Positions 1 through 9,400 of a stretch of 64,000 nt of DNA are shown one piece after another. Under the pieces are notes generated by a model. That model did no database searches. It saw nothing but the letters and a program-made list of their open reading frames with translations, and was not told the origin of the DNA. The position numbers and the translations under genes were made by a program. The first letter of the stretch is position 1, and each line of letters opens with the position of its first letter. Location of the stretch: positions 111,631-175,630 of the forward strand of contig NZ_JAMSKT010000004.1 of assembly GCF_023806125.1 (NCBI RefSeq). Reading direction: 5' to 3'. This DNA comes from Clostridium caldaquaticum. Its GTDB lineage: Bacteria > Bacillota > Clostridia > Clostridiales > Clostridiaceae.

Positions 1-854
1 CTAGCTCCCTTTTCTCCCTTAAATATATCTAAAATTATTGCTGCATTTTCTTTTGAATCTCCACCTTTTATCTCTTCCTTTGTGCAAAGCGGTATACCAT
101 AATCCAGCGGATTAATAGTGTAATCTATAACTTTACCTTCTTTTACTTCTGTTACAGTAGTAGTTGTTGTTGTTGTTATTTCATCCAAACCGTCATTTCC
201 GTGTATTACAAGTACTCTTTCCCTTCCAAGTCTTAAAAGAACTTCTCCAAGCTGATGAGTCAAGTTTCCATCAAATACTCCAAGCACCTGTCCCTTTATA
301 TCTGCAGGATTTGTAAGAGGTCCTAAAATATTAAATATAGTTCTAATTCCTAATTCTCTTCTTATCGGAGCAGCATTTTTCATTGCAGGATGGTACTTTT
401 GAGCAAAGAGAAAAGTCATACCTGTATCCTTAAGACACTTCTCAGATAATGAAGTTTCAAAATCTATATTAAAACCTAGTTCGCAAAGCACATCTGCACT
501 TCCGCTTTTACTTGAAACTGCTCTATTTCCGTGTTTTGCTACCTTTACACCTGCAGCAGCAGCAATTATAGCTACAGCTGTAGATATATTAAATGTATTG
601 GCACCATCTCCTCCAGTGCCGCAGGTATCTATAGCAAAAAAGGATACATTAAAGCTTCTTGCATTTTGTTTCATAGACTTAGCACAACCTGTTATTTCAT
701 CTATAGTCTCACCTTTCATTCTAAGCCCTGTAAGAAAAGCTCCTATCTGAGATGGAGTACATTCACCTCTCATTATCTCATTCATAGCTGCCTCTGCTTC
801 TTCGGTTGTTAAATTTTCTCTTATAACAATCTTTTTAATAGCTTCATTTAACAT
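1..854 (-). CDS. trpD: Anthranilate phosphoribosyltransferase (partial, runs off left edge)
   Basis: Transfers the phosphoribosyl group of PRPP to anthranilate, the second step of tryptophan synthesis in the cytoplasm. Translating the minus strand from ATG at 854 gives [20 protein letters not shown], then a [14 protein letters not shown] motif (PRPP/anthranilate site) and [21 protein letters not shown], both hallmarks of the TrpD family. About 284 codons are present of the usual roughly 335-340; the C-terminus lies beyond base 1. Its start overlaps the end of trpG by 11 nt, so translation is probably coupled. A Thr-rich run (seven Thr in a row) near codon 230 is a small oddity. Identification is firm; only completeness is limited by the window. 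Confidence 0.95.
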   Translation of the reverse strand, partial: MLNEAIKKIVIRENLTTEEAEAAMNEIMRGECTPSQIGAFLTGLRMKGETIDEITGCAKSMKQNARSFNVSFFAIDTCGTGGDGANTFNISTAVAIIAAAAGVKVAKHGNRAVSSKSGSADVLCELGFNIDFETSLSEKCLKDTGMTFLFAQKYHPAMKNAAPIRRELGIRTIFNILGPLTNPADIKGQVLGVFDGNLTHQLGEVLLRLGRERVLVIHGNDGLDEITTTTTTTVTEVKEGKVIDYTINPLDYGIPLCTKEEIKGGDSKENAAIILDIFKGEKGA

Positions 855-1422
855 TACAAATCACCTCTGCAAAATTTCTTAACATCTTGTCACCATATTG
901 TGTTAAAATTGATTCAGGATGAAATTGAAGCCCATAAAGGTCAAAATCTTTATGCTTTATACCCATTATTACATCATCCTCAGTTTTTGCTATTACTTTA
1001 AACTCAGTTGGTAAACTATTCTTTTCAACAACAAGAGAATGATATCTCATAACAGTAAATCTTTCTGGTAAATCTTTAAATATGTCACTTTCTTCTATAA
1101 AAACTTCTGAAGTCTTTCCGTGCATTATTTTCTCAGCTCCTGATATTTTTCCTCCAAAGGCATAGCCTATAGCCTGATGCCCAAGACATATTCCAAGTAT
1201 AGGAAGCTTATCTGCAAAATTTCTTATTACCTCAATACAAATTCCTGCTTCCTCTGGTCTTCCAGGTCCTGGAGAAATAATAATACCATGTAAATCCATA
1301 TTTGTTATTTCCTCTATTGTAACAGCATCATTTCTGATTACCTTAATATCTTTGTAAATTACTCCCAGCATTTGATATAAATTAAAGGTAAAAGAATCAT
1401 AATTATCTATTAAAAGAAGCAT
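844..1422 (-). CDS. trpG: Anthranilate synthase component II (glutamine amidotransferase)
   Basis: Class I glutamine amidotransferase that supplies ammonia to TrpE for anthranilate formation. The 192-residue protein is full length for the family. The triad is visible: Cys79 in GICLGHQ, and His168 and Glu170 in FHPES. The oxyanion motif [11 protein letters not shown] lies at about 50-60. Its ATG overlaps the trpE stop, and its own stop overlaps the trpD start, so E-G-D are translationally coupled. In some clostridia the same subunit also serves PabB for folate; position inside the trp operon favours TrpG. Confidence 0.95.
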   Translation of the reverse strand: MLLLIDNYDSFTFNLYQMLGVIYKDIKVIRNDAVTIEEITNMDLHGIIISPGPGRPEEAGICIEVIRNFADKLPILGICLGHQAIGYAFGGKISGAEKIMHGKTSEVFIEESDIFKDLPERFTVMRYHSLVVEKNSLPTEFKVIAKTEDDVIMGIKHKDFDLYGLQFHPESILTQYGDKMLRNFAEVICNVK

Positions 1423-2855
1423 TAAATCACCACCCTTAACGCCTTAGCCTTATTTATTGTTTCTTCATACTCCTTAACTGGATCCGAATCATACACTATT
1501 CCAGCCCCTGCCTGAAGATAAGCAGTTTTATTTTTAAAAATTACAGTTCTGATTGCAATACACACATCCATATTTCCTTCATAGGAAAAGTACCCTAAGG
1601 CACCTGCATATATTCCACGTCTTATATTTTCAAGCTCATCTATTATTTCCATTGCTCTTATTTTAGGCGCCCCGGACACTGTTCCTGCTGGAAGACAAAC
1701 CTTTAAGGCGTCAAAACAATCTAAGCCTTCTTTTAACCTGCCAGTAACCTTTGAAACTAAATGCATTACATGTGAATAAAGTTCTACTTCCATAAATTTC
1801 TCTACCTTAACAGTGCCAAACTCGCTTATTCTACCAGTATCGTTTCTCCCTAAATCTACAAGCATTACATGCTCAGCTATTTCCTTCTCATCTTTAAGCA
1901 AATCTTCTGCTAAAACTTTATCTTCTTCACTGTTTTTCCCTCTAGGTCTTGTACCTGCTATAGGATTAGTTGATACTATATTATTAATAACGCTTACTAA
2001 TCTTTCAGGAGAAGAGCCTACTACCTCAAAGCCGTCAAATTCTATATAAAAAAGATATGGAGATGGATTTTTAGATCTTAATCTTCTGTATACTTCAAAA
2101 GGGTTTTCTTCTGTATTAATAGTTAATCTTTGAGATAAAACCACCTGGAATATATCTCCTTTAGTTATATAATCTTTTGCTTTATTTACCCTTTTACAAA
2201 ACTCTTCTTTTGTAAAATTAGATTTTGCTTCCCCAAAAGACCCTTCCCTTTTCAAAGGATGAAGCTCTTTTCTAACTCTAATCTTCTCATAAGTTGTTTG
2301 CAGTAATTGCACAACTTCTTCATATTCAAGATTATCTTCAGGAAGTACATTATAAATAATATAAAGCTTATGGTTATAGTGATCATAGCATATTATTGTT
2401 TTATAAAATAAAAGATAAGCCTCTGGTATGTTTATCTTATCCTTATTTTTATCAGGCAGCACCTCATACTGCCTGATAACATCGTAGCCTACATAGCCTA
2501 TAGCACCTCCACTAAAAGGAAGGCTTATATTTTCAGCATGATATTTTAAATTCAATATATCCCTAACTGTATCAAGCACATCACCTTGTTTTTGTATTTT
2601 ACTGCCGTCATCACTTATTATGGTTATCCTGTCTTTATAACTATTAACCTGAAGATAAGGATTTTCCGCCATAAATGAGTATCTTCCGCTGTCTTTAGTA
2701 GCTAAAGCACTTTCTAAAAGACACCTGTTTTTTCCTTCAAGGTTATAAAATATTATTATTGGTGTAAGTTCATCTGCATGTGCTTCAAAGATTACAGGAA
2801 AAACTTTTTTAGATTCTCTAAGTTCATAAAATTTACATTTACTCAAATTAATCAT
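1422..2855 (-). CDS. trpE: Anthranilate synthase component I
   Basis: Chorismate-utilising subunit that makes anthranilate from chorismate and ammonia. The 477-residue length fits. The N-terminal LLES motif (46-49) is the known tryptophan feedback-binding element, so the enzyme is probably inhibited by Trp. C-terminal chorismate-binding motifs are present (PIAGTRPRGK, LPAGTVSGAPKIRAMEII and GAGIVYDSDP). The start is supported by an AAGGGGG ribosome site. It is the first gene after a long T-box leader (2881-3246), so the operon should respond to uncharged tRNA-Trp. First gene of trpEGD. Confidence 0.96.
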   Translation of the reverse strand: MINLSKCKFYELRESKKVFPVIFEAHADELTPIIIFYNLEGKNRCLLESALATKDSGRYSFMAENPYLQVNSYKDRITIISDDGSKIQKQGDVLDTVRDILNLKYHAENISLPFSGGAIGYVGYDVIRQYEVLPDKNKDKINIPEAYLLFYKTIICYDHYNHKLYIIYNVLPEDNLEYEEVVQLLQTTYEKIRVRKELHPLKREGSFGEAKSNFTKEEFCKRVNKAKDYITKGDIFQVVLSQRLTINTEENPFEVYRRLRSKNPSPYLFYIEFDGFEVVGSSPERLVSVINNIVSTNPIAGTRPRGKNSEEDKVLAEDLLKDEKEIAEHVMLVDLGRNDTGRISEFGTVKVEKFMEVELYSHVMHLVSKVTGRLKEGLDCFDALKVCLPAGTVSGAPKIRAMEIIDELENIRRGIYAGALGYFSYEGNMDVCIAIRTVIFKNKTAYLQAGAGIVYDSDPVKEYEETINKAKALRVVI

Positions 2856-2880
2856 AACTTAGCCCCCTTAAAAAATTATT

Positions 2881-2919
2881 AAAAAAAAGCCACTTCGTCT
2901 GTTTTGGGACGAAGTGACT
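2881..2919 (-). terminator. Second (promoter-distal) T-box terminator
   Basis: Minus strand AGTCACTTCGTC pairs with GACGAAGTGGCT across a short loop and is followed by eight U. It overlaps the second T-box element, as expected for an alternative to the antiterminator. Confidence 0.88.
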
Positions 2920-2996
2920 CGTGGTGCCACCCAAATTAAATTTACATTTAGTATAAAGCATAAATCTTATTTTAATTATTCTAAAATAAGATAAAT

Positions 2997-3030
2997 AAAA
3001 ACACCTTGCCCTGCAAATAGGACGAGGTGT
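2997..3030 (-). terminator. First T-box terminator
   Basis: Minus strand ACACCTCGTCC pairs (with G-U) to GGGCAAGGTGT and is followed by UUUUUAUUU. It competes with the first antiterminator at 3036-3050. Confidence 0.82.
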
Positions 3031-3252
3031 TGAACTCGCTATGCCACCTAAATGGAAATTTATCTTTACCAGGTACGGAATTAATCGATACCCTGTCCTT
3101 TTAACGGAAGACTCCCGGAAAATGCTACTATAAGTTCGCATATCATCTCACAGACCCATTCAATATAGACTACAGTATCTGGCTTACACTATCCCAGATT
3201 CGCTGAAACTAAACTTCTATATCTACTCTTTCTGATCACTGATGTTAAAATA

Positions 3253-3281
3253 ATTTTATATTATTGTGTATATTCAGTCAA
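3253..3281 (-). promoter_or_regulatory. Sigma-A promoter of the trp operon
   Basis: TTGACT (3276-3281), a 17-nt spacer, then TAAAAT (3253-3258) on the minus strand. Transcription would start near 3246, just before T-box Stem I, which supports both calls. Confidence 0.75.
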
Positions 3282-3344
3282 TAGTTTTTTAAAAATTTTT
3301 ACAATTACATATATTCAATTTTTAATTTTATATTAATCAAATAA

Positions 3345-3382
3345 TTTAAAAGAGAGAACGCCTTACTTTAGGCATTCTCTCA
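3345..3382 (-). terminator. Terminator after pyk
   Basis: Minus strand GAGAGAATGCC, 8-nt loop, GGCGTTCTCTC, then UUUUAAAUU. It lies directly after the pyruvate kinase stop and closes the pfkA-pyk unit. Confidence 0.85.
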
Positions 3383-3393
3383 TATATTTATAA

Positions 3394-5151
3394 TTATACC
3401 AGGTTTACCTTTCCGCTGTATACGACTCCTCTTCTAATATCTAGTGTAATAAAGGAACCTGTTTTTAGAATATCTGTTGCACCAGCTGCGTTATATATAA
3501 GCGGTATTTCCTGAGCTATACACTTAATAGTAATATCTGATGAAACCTCTGCTTGTTCAGTAATTATTCCTGAAACTCTATCAAGCAGGTTAAGATATTC
3601 TCCTGTCAGATGTTTAACTACTAGAATATCTCCTTCTTGTACATTTTCCTGAGCTTCACTAAAGCTGCTTACTACATTTACTGTACCATAGCCATGCACG
3701 GAACCGGATGACTTTCCTTGAACTAATATATCTCCAACAACGTGTACCTTCATCATATTTGTAGTTCCTACATAATCAACAGGTATACCTGCTGCGATAA
3801 CTACTAAATCACCGTTTTTTACATATCCGGTATTCTGAGCAATAACAACTGACTTTTCTATAAGCTCATCTGTTGATTCCATCTTATCTGCTATAATAGG
3901 GAACACACCCCAATTAAGAGCTAGCTTTCTTGCCACATTCCAATATGGAGTAACAGCAATTATTGGACATTCTGGTCTGTAGTTTGAAACTATTTTTGCA
4001 GTATGTCCGCTTTGAGTTGCTGTAATTATAGCTGAAGCATTTAAGTCCATTGCAGTATTGCAGGTAGCAAGACTTATTGCATTTGGAACGTTAGGAATAT
4101 GGTTTCTTCTTCTTTTCTTTAGCTTTTCTTCATAGTTAAGAGCTTTTTCTGCTCTTTCTGCTATCTTGGACATAGTAATAACTGTCTCTACAGGATACTT
4201 TCCATTAGCAGTTTCTCCGCTTAACATTATAGCATCAGTACCATCAAAAATAGCATTAGCAACGTCTGAAGCTTCTGCTCTTGTTGGTCTTGGGTTTTTT
4301 ATCATAGAGTCAAGCATTTGAGTTGCAGTTATAACAGGCTTACCTGCTTCATTACATTTTTCTATTATCATCTTTTGTACAACAGGAACATCTTCTGTTG
4401 GTATTTCAACTCCAAGATCTCCTCTTGCTACCATTATACCGTCGGAAAACTTAATAATTTCGTCTATATTAGCAACACCTTCATGGTTTTCAATCTTTGA
4501 AAAGATTAATATATCCCCACCGCCGTTTTCCTGTAGAACCTTTCTAATAGCAAGAACATCTGAAGCTTTTCTTATGAAGGATGCAGCAATTATATCCACT
4601 CCCACTTCAATGCCAAATTTTAAATCTTTGATATCCTTTTCTGTAACAGCTGGCAACGTAGTTACAACTCCTGGAACATTTACATTTTTATTATTTCCAA
4701 GACTGCCGCTGTTTTTTACTGTGCAGAATATTCTGTTGCCTTCTATACCTTTTACCTCAAGTCCTACAAGTCCATCAGCTATCAGTATGGAATCACCTAT
4801 TTTTACATCCTTATAAAGATCAGCGTATGTAACAGAACAAATAGTGTTGTTTCCTAGAATATCTTCACCGCATACAACAGTAAAAGGTTCTCCTTCTCTT
4901 AATTCAACACTGCCTCCTTCAAACTTGCCTGTTCTAATTTCTGGTCCTTTAGTATCAAGTATTATGGCAATCGGTTTATTATATTTTTTCCTTAAAGCTT
5001 TAACAAGATTTATTCTTCTTCCATGCTCCTCATGATCTCCGTGAGAAAAGTTATGCCTTGAAGCATTCATTCCCGCTTCTATAAGCTTTGATAAAATCTC
5101 CTCATTTTCACTTGCAGGTCCTACAGTACATATAATTTTAGTTTTTCTCAT
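3394..5151 (-). CDS. pyk: Pyruvate kinase with C-terminal PEP-utiliser-like domain
   Basis: Last step of glycolysis: phosphoenolpyruvate plus ADP to pyruvate plus ATP. Family motifs are clear: KIICTVGPAS at the N-terminus, GMNASRHNFSHG, ILDTKGPEIRTG and MVARGDLGVEIP. The protein has 585 residues, against about 475 for the core enzyme. The extra roughly 110 C-terminal residues form the PEP-utiliser-like domain seen in Bacillus-type Pyk. In that domain the usual TSHAA segment reads SSDIT, so the phospho-histidine position is not His. It lies 18 nt after pfkA and is probably cotranscribed with it. Confidence 0.96.
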   Translation of the reverse strand: MRKTKIICTVGPASENEEILSKLIEAGMNASRHNFSHGDHEEHGRRINLVKALRKKYNKPIAIILDTKGPEIRTGKFEGGSVELREGEPFTVVCGEDILGNNTICSVTYADLYKDVKIGDSILIADGLVGLEVKGIEGNRIFCTVKNSGSLGNNKNVNVPGVVTTLPAVTEKDIKDLKFGIEVGVDIIAASFIRKASDVLAIRKVLQENGGGDILIFSKIENHEGVANIDEIIKFSDGIMVARGDLGVEIPTEDVPVVQKMIIEKCNEAGKPVITATQMLDSMIKNPRPTRAEASDVANAIFDGTDAIMLSGETANGKYPVETVITMSKIAERAEKALNYEEKLKKRRRNHIPNVPNAISLATCNTAMDLNASAIITATQSGHTAKIVSNYRPECPIIAVTPYWNVARKLALNWGVFPIIADKMESTDELIEKSVVIAQNTGYVKNGDLVVIAAGIPVDYVGTTNMMKVHVVGDILVQGKSSGSVHGYGTVNVVSSFSEAQENVQEGDILVVKHLTGEYLNLLDRVSGIITEQAEVSSDITIKCIAQEIPLIYNAAGATDILKTGSFITLDIRRGVVYSGKVNLV

Positions 5152-5169
5152 GAGTTCCCCTCCCCTGAA

Positions 5170-6129
5170 TTAATAAGATAATGCTTTTGCTATTTCATAA
5201 GTCTTTTCATCAAATTTTCTCTTTATTGATAAAGCTTCATTAGTTTCTAAATCAATGATTTCTCCGCCTCTAGTTCCTATTACTCTGGAAGTTTTTCCCT
5301 CTAAAAGCAATTCAACAGCTCTTGCTCCCATTTTAGACGCTAATATTCTGTCAAAAGCTGATGGGCTTCCTCCTCTTTGTATATGTCCAAGTATTGTAGC
5401 TCTTGTTTCAATTCCTGTTATCTCTTCAATTTGTTCAGCAAGCTCATTAGCTCCGCCAACGCCTTCTGCAAGTAATATTAAATTATGAAGCTTTCCTTTT
5501 TGTTTTCCATCAAGTATTACTTTACATATTTCATTTAGGTCAAATCCCTTTTCTGGAAGGATTATGCTTTCTGCTCCACCTGCAAGACCTGCATATAAAG
5601 CAATATCTCCACAGTTTCTTCCCATAACTTCCACTATACTTATTCTTTCATGAGAAGTTGAAGTGTCTCTTAACTTATTAATAGCATCTAAAACTGTATT
5701 AAGTGCAGTATCAAAACCTAATGTATATTCTGTATATGGAAGGTCATTATCTATAGTTCCAGGTATTCCTATTGTTTTTACTCCCAGTTCAGATAACAGC
5801 CTTGCTCCTGTAAAGGAACCATCTCCACCAATTACTACAAGTCCATCTATTCCATAAACCTTTAAAATTTGTGCAGCTTTTTTTCTTACTTCTTCTTTTT
5901 TGAATTCTTCACATCTAGCTGTTTTTAGTATAGTTCCACCTCTGTGTATTATGTCGGATACACTGTGCCTGTTCATTTCAAATATTTCTCCATTTAAAAG
6001 GCCACTGTATCCTCTTTGAATACCCATTACCTTGAGCCCTTTATCTAAACCAGCTCTAACTACTGCTCTTATAGCAGCATTCATTCCTGGAGCATCTCCT
6101 CCACTAGTTAATATGGCAATTGTTTTCAT
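5170..6129 (-). CDS. pfkA: ATP-dependent 6-phosphofructokinase
   Basis: Commits fructose 6-phosphate to glycolysis using ATP. The 319-residue length is typical of allosteric bacterial PfkA. Visible motifs: ATP-binding [23 protein letters not shown], catalytic GTIDNDL, and the hexose-phosphate motif [20 protein letters not shown] sits just before the ATG. First gene of pfkA-pyk. A palindromic GGGAC-N6-TGTC element lies between the likely promoter and the ribosome site (6155-6171), so repression by a glycolytic-gene regulator is possible. Confidence 0.97.
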   Translation of the reverse strand: MKTIAILTSGGDAPGMNAAIRAVVRAGLDKGLKVMGIQRGYSGLLNGEIFEMNRHSVSDIIHRGGTILKTARCEEFKKEEVRKKAAQILKVYGIDGLVVIGGDGSFTGARLLSELGVKTIGIPGTIDNDLPYTEYTLGFDTALNTVLDAINKLRDTSTSHERISIVEVMGRNCGDIALYAGLAGGAESIILPEKGFDLNEICKVILDGKQKGKLHNLILLAEGVGGANELAEQIEEITGIETRATILGHIQRGGSPSAFDRILASKMGARAVELLLEGKTSRVIGTRGGEIIDLETNEALSIKRKFDEKTYEIAKALSY

Positions 6130-6154
6130 AATTTCCCTCCTAACTTATCCCACT

Positions 6155-6171
6155 GGGACAAATATTGTCCC
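6155..6171 (-). promoter_or_regulatory. CggR-like operator upstream of pfkA
   Basis: Perfect inverted repeat GGGACAATATTTGTCCC, about 10-26 nt after the predicted start. It fits the GGGAC-N6-TGTC half-site known for the Bacillus glycolytic repressor CggR. Only one copy is evident here, whereas the B. subtilis operator has two. Role inferred. Confidence 0.5.
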
Positions 6172-6186
6172 ATGAAGGTTACGAAA

Positions 6187-6215
6187 ATTATAGTGATATT
6201 CCACTTTAATTCTAA
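6187..6215 (-). promoter_or_regulatory. Probable promoter of pfkA-pyk
   Basis: A perfect TATAAT (6187-6192) on the minus strand, with a weak TTAGAA at a 17-nt spacing (6210-6215). The predicted start near 6180 lies just ahead of the palindrome at 6155-6171. A second possible pair, TTGCAA-17-TAGAAT, lies just upstream. Confidence 0.5.
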
Positions 6216-6323
6216 TCTAATATAATGTAATTTGCAATAAATTTCGACATAATACTGTTCAAAACTTTTTTTACTTTACTTGATTAGTAAATTTGTAAAT
6301 ATGAATTTCTAAAACCTGATATA

Positions 6324-6393
6324 GTCTAGTAAAATAATAATTTAACCAGCCAATTATTTTTATTTAAATAATTAAGATTTTATTTTACTAGAC
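6324..6393. repeat. Long inverted repeat between dnaE and pfkA
   Basis: Arms of 14 bp, GTCTAGTAAAATAA (6324-6337) and its exact complement (6380-6393), enclose 42 nt that contain a smaller hairpin (AATTATTT/AAATAATT). There is no U-tract typical of an intrinsic terminator. It may fold in the dnaE 3' end or bind a protein; function unknown. Confidence 0.55.
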
Positions 6394-6421
6394 CATTATC
6401 AACCTTTAAGCTTTATATAAA

Positions 6422-9400
6422 CTATTGTACCTTTACATTTGCTTCCCCAAATTGATTTTTTAAGAAAGAAAGAATCTCATCACTTGGCTTAATCCAATAT
6501 TCTCTATCCAGCCTGAACTTATATCTTTCTTTTCTTGTACATATGTACACAGGCTGATTTCCTTTATGTTTAACCAATTCATTTTTTATTCTATCAAAGG
6601 CTTCTTTTCTTAGTTTATCTTCTTCTATTAAAATATATACCTTATCGTTATTTATCTTTATTAAAGGTTCTATGTTTTCACATAATATTTTGGGCTGTTC
6701 CTCTTCTCTGATACTTACTCTTCCTTTTACTATCACTACACTATCTTCAACTATGTGAGCTTTACAGTTTTGAAGCACCTTAGGAAAAATTATTACCTCT
6801 ATGCCTCCATACATATCTTCAAGCCTTACAAAAGCCATCATATCATTGTTTCTTGTAACTTTTTTATTCACCTCTGATATAATTCCGCCTATAATAACTC
6901 TATCTCCATCCTTTATTTTTGAAGTTTCCTGAAGTTCTCCCTCTTCAAGAGTTTCACTTACTACAATATCAGATATTCTAGTATTTGTCTGAAACTTAAG
7001 AGTTTCTTCATACTCTTCAAGCGGATGCCCTGACAAATAAAGACCTGTCATTTCTTTTTCCATAGCTAAAAGATACTTTTTTTCAAATTCTTTTATTTTT
7101 GGATATTTAATCTCAAATATATCTTCATCTGCACTAAAGTCTTTAAAAAGACTTAACTGGCCTTGAATATTTCTCTTTCTCTCACTGTGCATTCCTTCTA
7201 ATAACTTTTCATACACAGCAAGCATTTGAGAGCGATAAACCTTGAAACAATCAAAGGCTCCAGCTTTAATAAGACTTTCAATAGCCCGTTTATTAACTAT
7301 AGATACATCTATTTTATTATAAAAATCGCTTAAATTCTTAAACTTGCCTTTTTCTTCTCTGGACTTTACTATGCTTTCAATTACATTTACACCTGCGTTT
7401 TTAATAGCTGCTAACCCAAACCTTATTTTACCATTTTTAACTGTAAACTTACTGTAACTTTCATTAATATCAGGAGGAAGTACCTCAATACCTGATTCAT
7501 TAGCAAATCTGATGTAGAAGGCTATCTTTTCATTATTTCCCATTACGCTGTTCAGCATTGCTGCTATGTATTCCGTGGAGTAGTATCGCATAAGGTATGC
7601 TGTTTGGAATGCAACTACTGCATAAGCTGCCGCATGACTTTTATTAAAGGCATAAGAAGCAAAATCCATCATCTGGTCAAATATCTTATTTGCCGCAGCC
7701 TCACTAATGCCATTTCTTATACAGCCTGGTACTTCTATGTTTCCATCTTTATCTGCAATACCATATATAAAATTTTTTCTTTCCTGCTCCATTACGCTAT
7801 GCTTTTTCTTCGACATGGCACGACGAACTAAGTCTGCACGTCCCATAGAATACCCTGCCAACTTTCTAACTATTTCCATAACCTGTTCCTGATATACCAT
7901 AACCCCGTATGTTACATTAAGTATAGCTTCAAGTTCAGGAGTTTCATAATGTATCTTTTCAGGGTTTCTTTTACCCTCTATATATCTTGGTATTTCCGCC
8001 ATAGGACCAGGTCTGTAAAGACTTATACCTGCTATTATATCTTCAAGATTATCAGGATTCAGGTCTTTCATAAAGGAAGTCATACCTGGTGATTCTAACT
8101 GGAATATACCTACCGTTTTACCTTCTCCAATCATCTTGTAGACTTCTTTATCTTCATAATTTATCTTATCTAAGTCTATATCAACTCCTTTTCCTGACTT
8201 AACCATATCAACTGCATCTCTCATAACAGTTAAGGTTCTAAGACCAAGAAAATCCATTTTAAGAAGTCCAAGTTCTTCAAGTGTTCCCATAGTAAACTGC
8301 GTTACTATATTACCTTCATTTTTTTGCATAGGAACATAATTAACTAAAGGCTGAGAAGCTATAACAACTCCTGCAGCATGAGTTCCAGAATGTCTTGGAA
8401 GACCCTCTAAGGCTTTTGCTACATCTATAAGTTCTTTAACTCTCTGCTCATTGTCATAAGCACTCTTAAGTTCTGGATTTATATTTAAGGCTTTGTCTAT
8501 AGTAATTCCAAGCATTGCAGGAATCATCTTTGCAATTCTGTCTACTTCAGCATAAGAATAATTCATTGCTCTTCCTACATCTCTTATACAGGCTCTGGCT
8601 GCCAAAGTTCCAAAGGTTATTATCTGTGATACATTTTCTATTCCATATTTTTCTACTACATAGTCAATTACTTCTTGACGACGTTCATAGCAAAAGTCAC
8701 TATCGATATCCGGCATAGATATACGTTCTGGATTTAAAAATCTCTCAAAAAGCAAACCATACCTAAGAGGGTCAATTTTAGTAATTCCAAGAGTATACGC
8801 AACTAAAGAACCTGCAGCTGACCCCCTTCCAGCTCCAGTAGCTATCTTACTTTCCCTTGCAAACCTTATAAAATCCCAAACTATAAGAAAGTAATCCACA
8901 TAGCCCATGTTCCTAATTACTCCAAGCTCATACTCTAGTCTGTCTGTAAGGTTCTTCGTAACTTCCTTATACCTTTCCTTAAGCCCTTCGTAACAAGTTT
9001 TTCTAAGGTAATCAAAAGGTTCTACACCCTCTGGCAGAGGAAACTTAGGCAGCTTAGATACGTGGAATTCATAATCAAAATTACACTGCTCCGCTATTTT
9101 AACCGTATTTTTTAAAGCCTCTGGAATATATGAAAATAGTTCATACATTTCTTCTGGAGATTTTAAATAAAACTCACTTGAAGGATATCTCATCCTGTTT
9201 TCTTCATCAATAGTTTTACCTGTCTGAACACAAAGAAGGATATCGTGAGCCTTTGAATCTTCCCTTTTTATGTAGTGTACATCATTAGTACATATCAAAG
9301 GAATTTCAAGTTCTTTAGATAAGCTTATAAGTTCCTCATTTACTTTAAGCTGCTCTTCCATTCCATGATTTTGAAGTTCTAAATAAAAACCATCTTTAAA

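Larger units (their letters stand above)
2881..3246 (-). promoter_or_regulatory. T-box leader (tRNA-Trp) with duplicated antiterminator/terminator module
   Basis: The minus-strand leader starts with a Stem I-like region holding the AGTA bulge (GAGTAGATATAG). The opposing arm, CTATATTGAATGGGTCTG, places UGG (Trp codon, 3156-3158) in the specifier loop; outer CAGA/UCUG and inner AUAUAG/CUAUAU pairing support this. Two T-box sequences follow: AGGTGGCATAGCGAG (3036-3050) and GGGTGGCACCACGAG (2919-2933). Both contain UGGC, which complements the GCCA end expected for tRNA-Trp. Each is followed by its own terminator. Only one specifier stem is visible. Between the modules an 11-bp AT hairpin (ATCTTATTTTA paired with TAAAATAAGAT) may act as a Stem III-like spacer. 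Confidence 0.9.

Noticed and set aside
1813..2049. Plus-strand frames inside trpE and many similar ones inside other genes (for example 4574-4816, 22049-22324, 50260-50559)
   Set aside because: They are antisense to well-identified genes, have no ribosome sites and are low-complexity Ser/Phe/Ile-rich translations expected by chance.
2848..3141. Minus-strand reading frame of 97 codons before trpE
   Set aside because: It lies wholly within the T-box leader; its codons follow the stem and terminator sequences, and it has no protein-family similarity.
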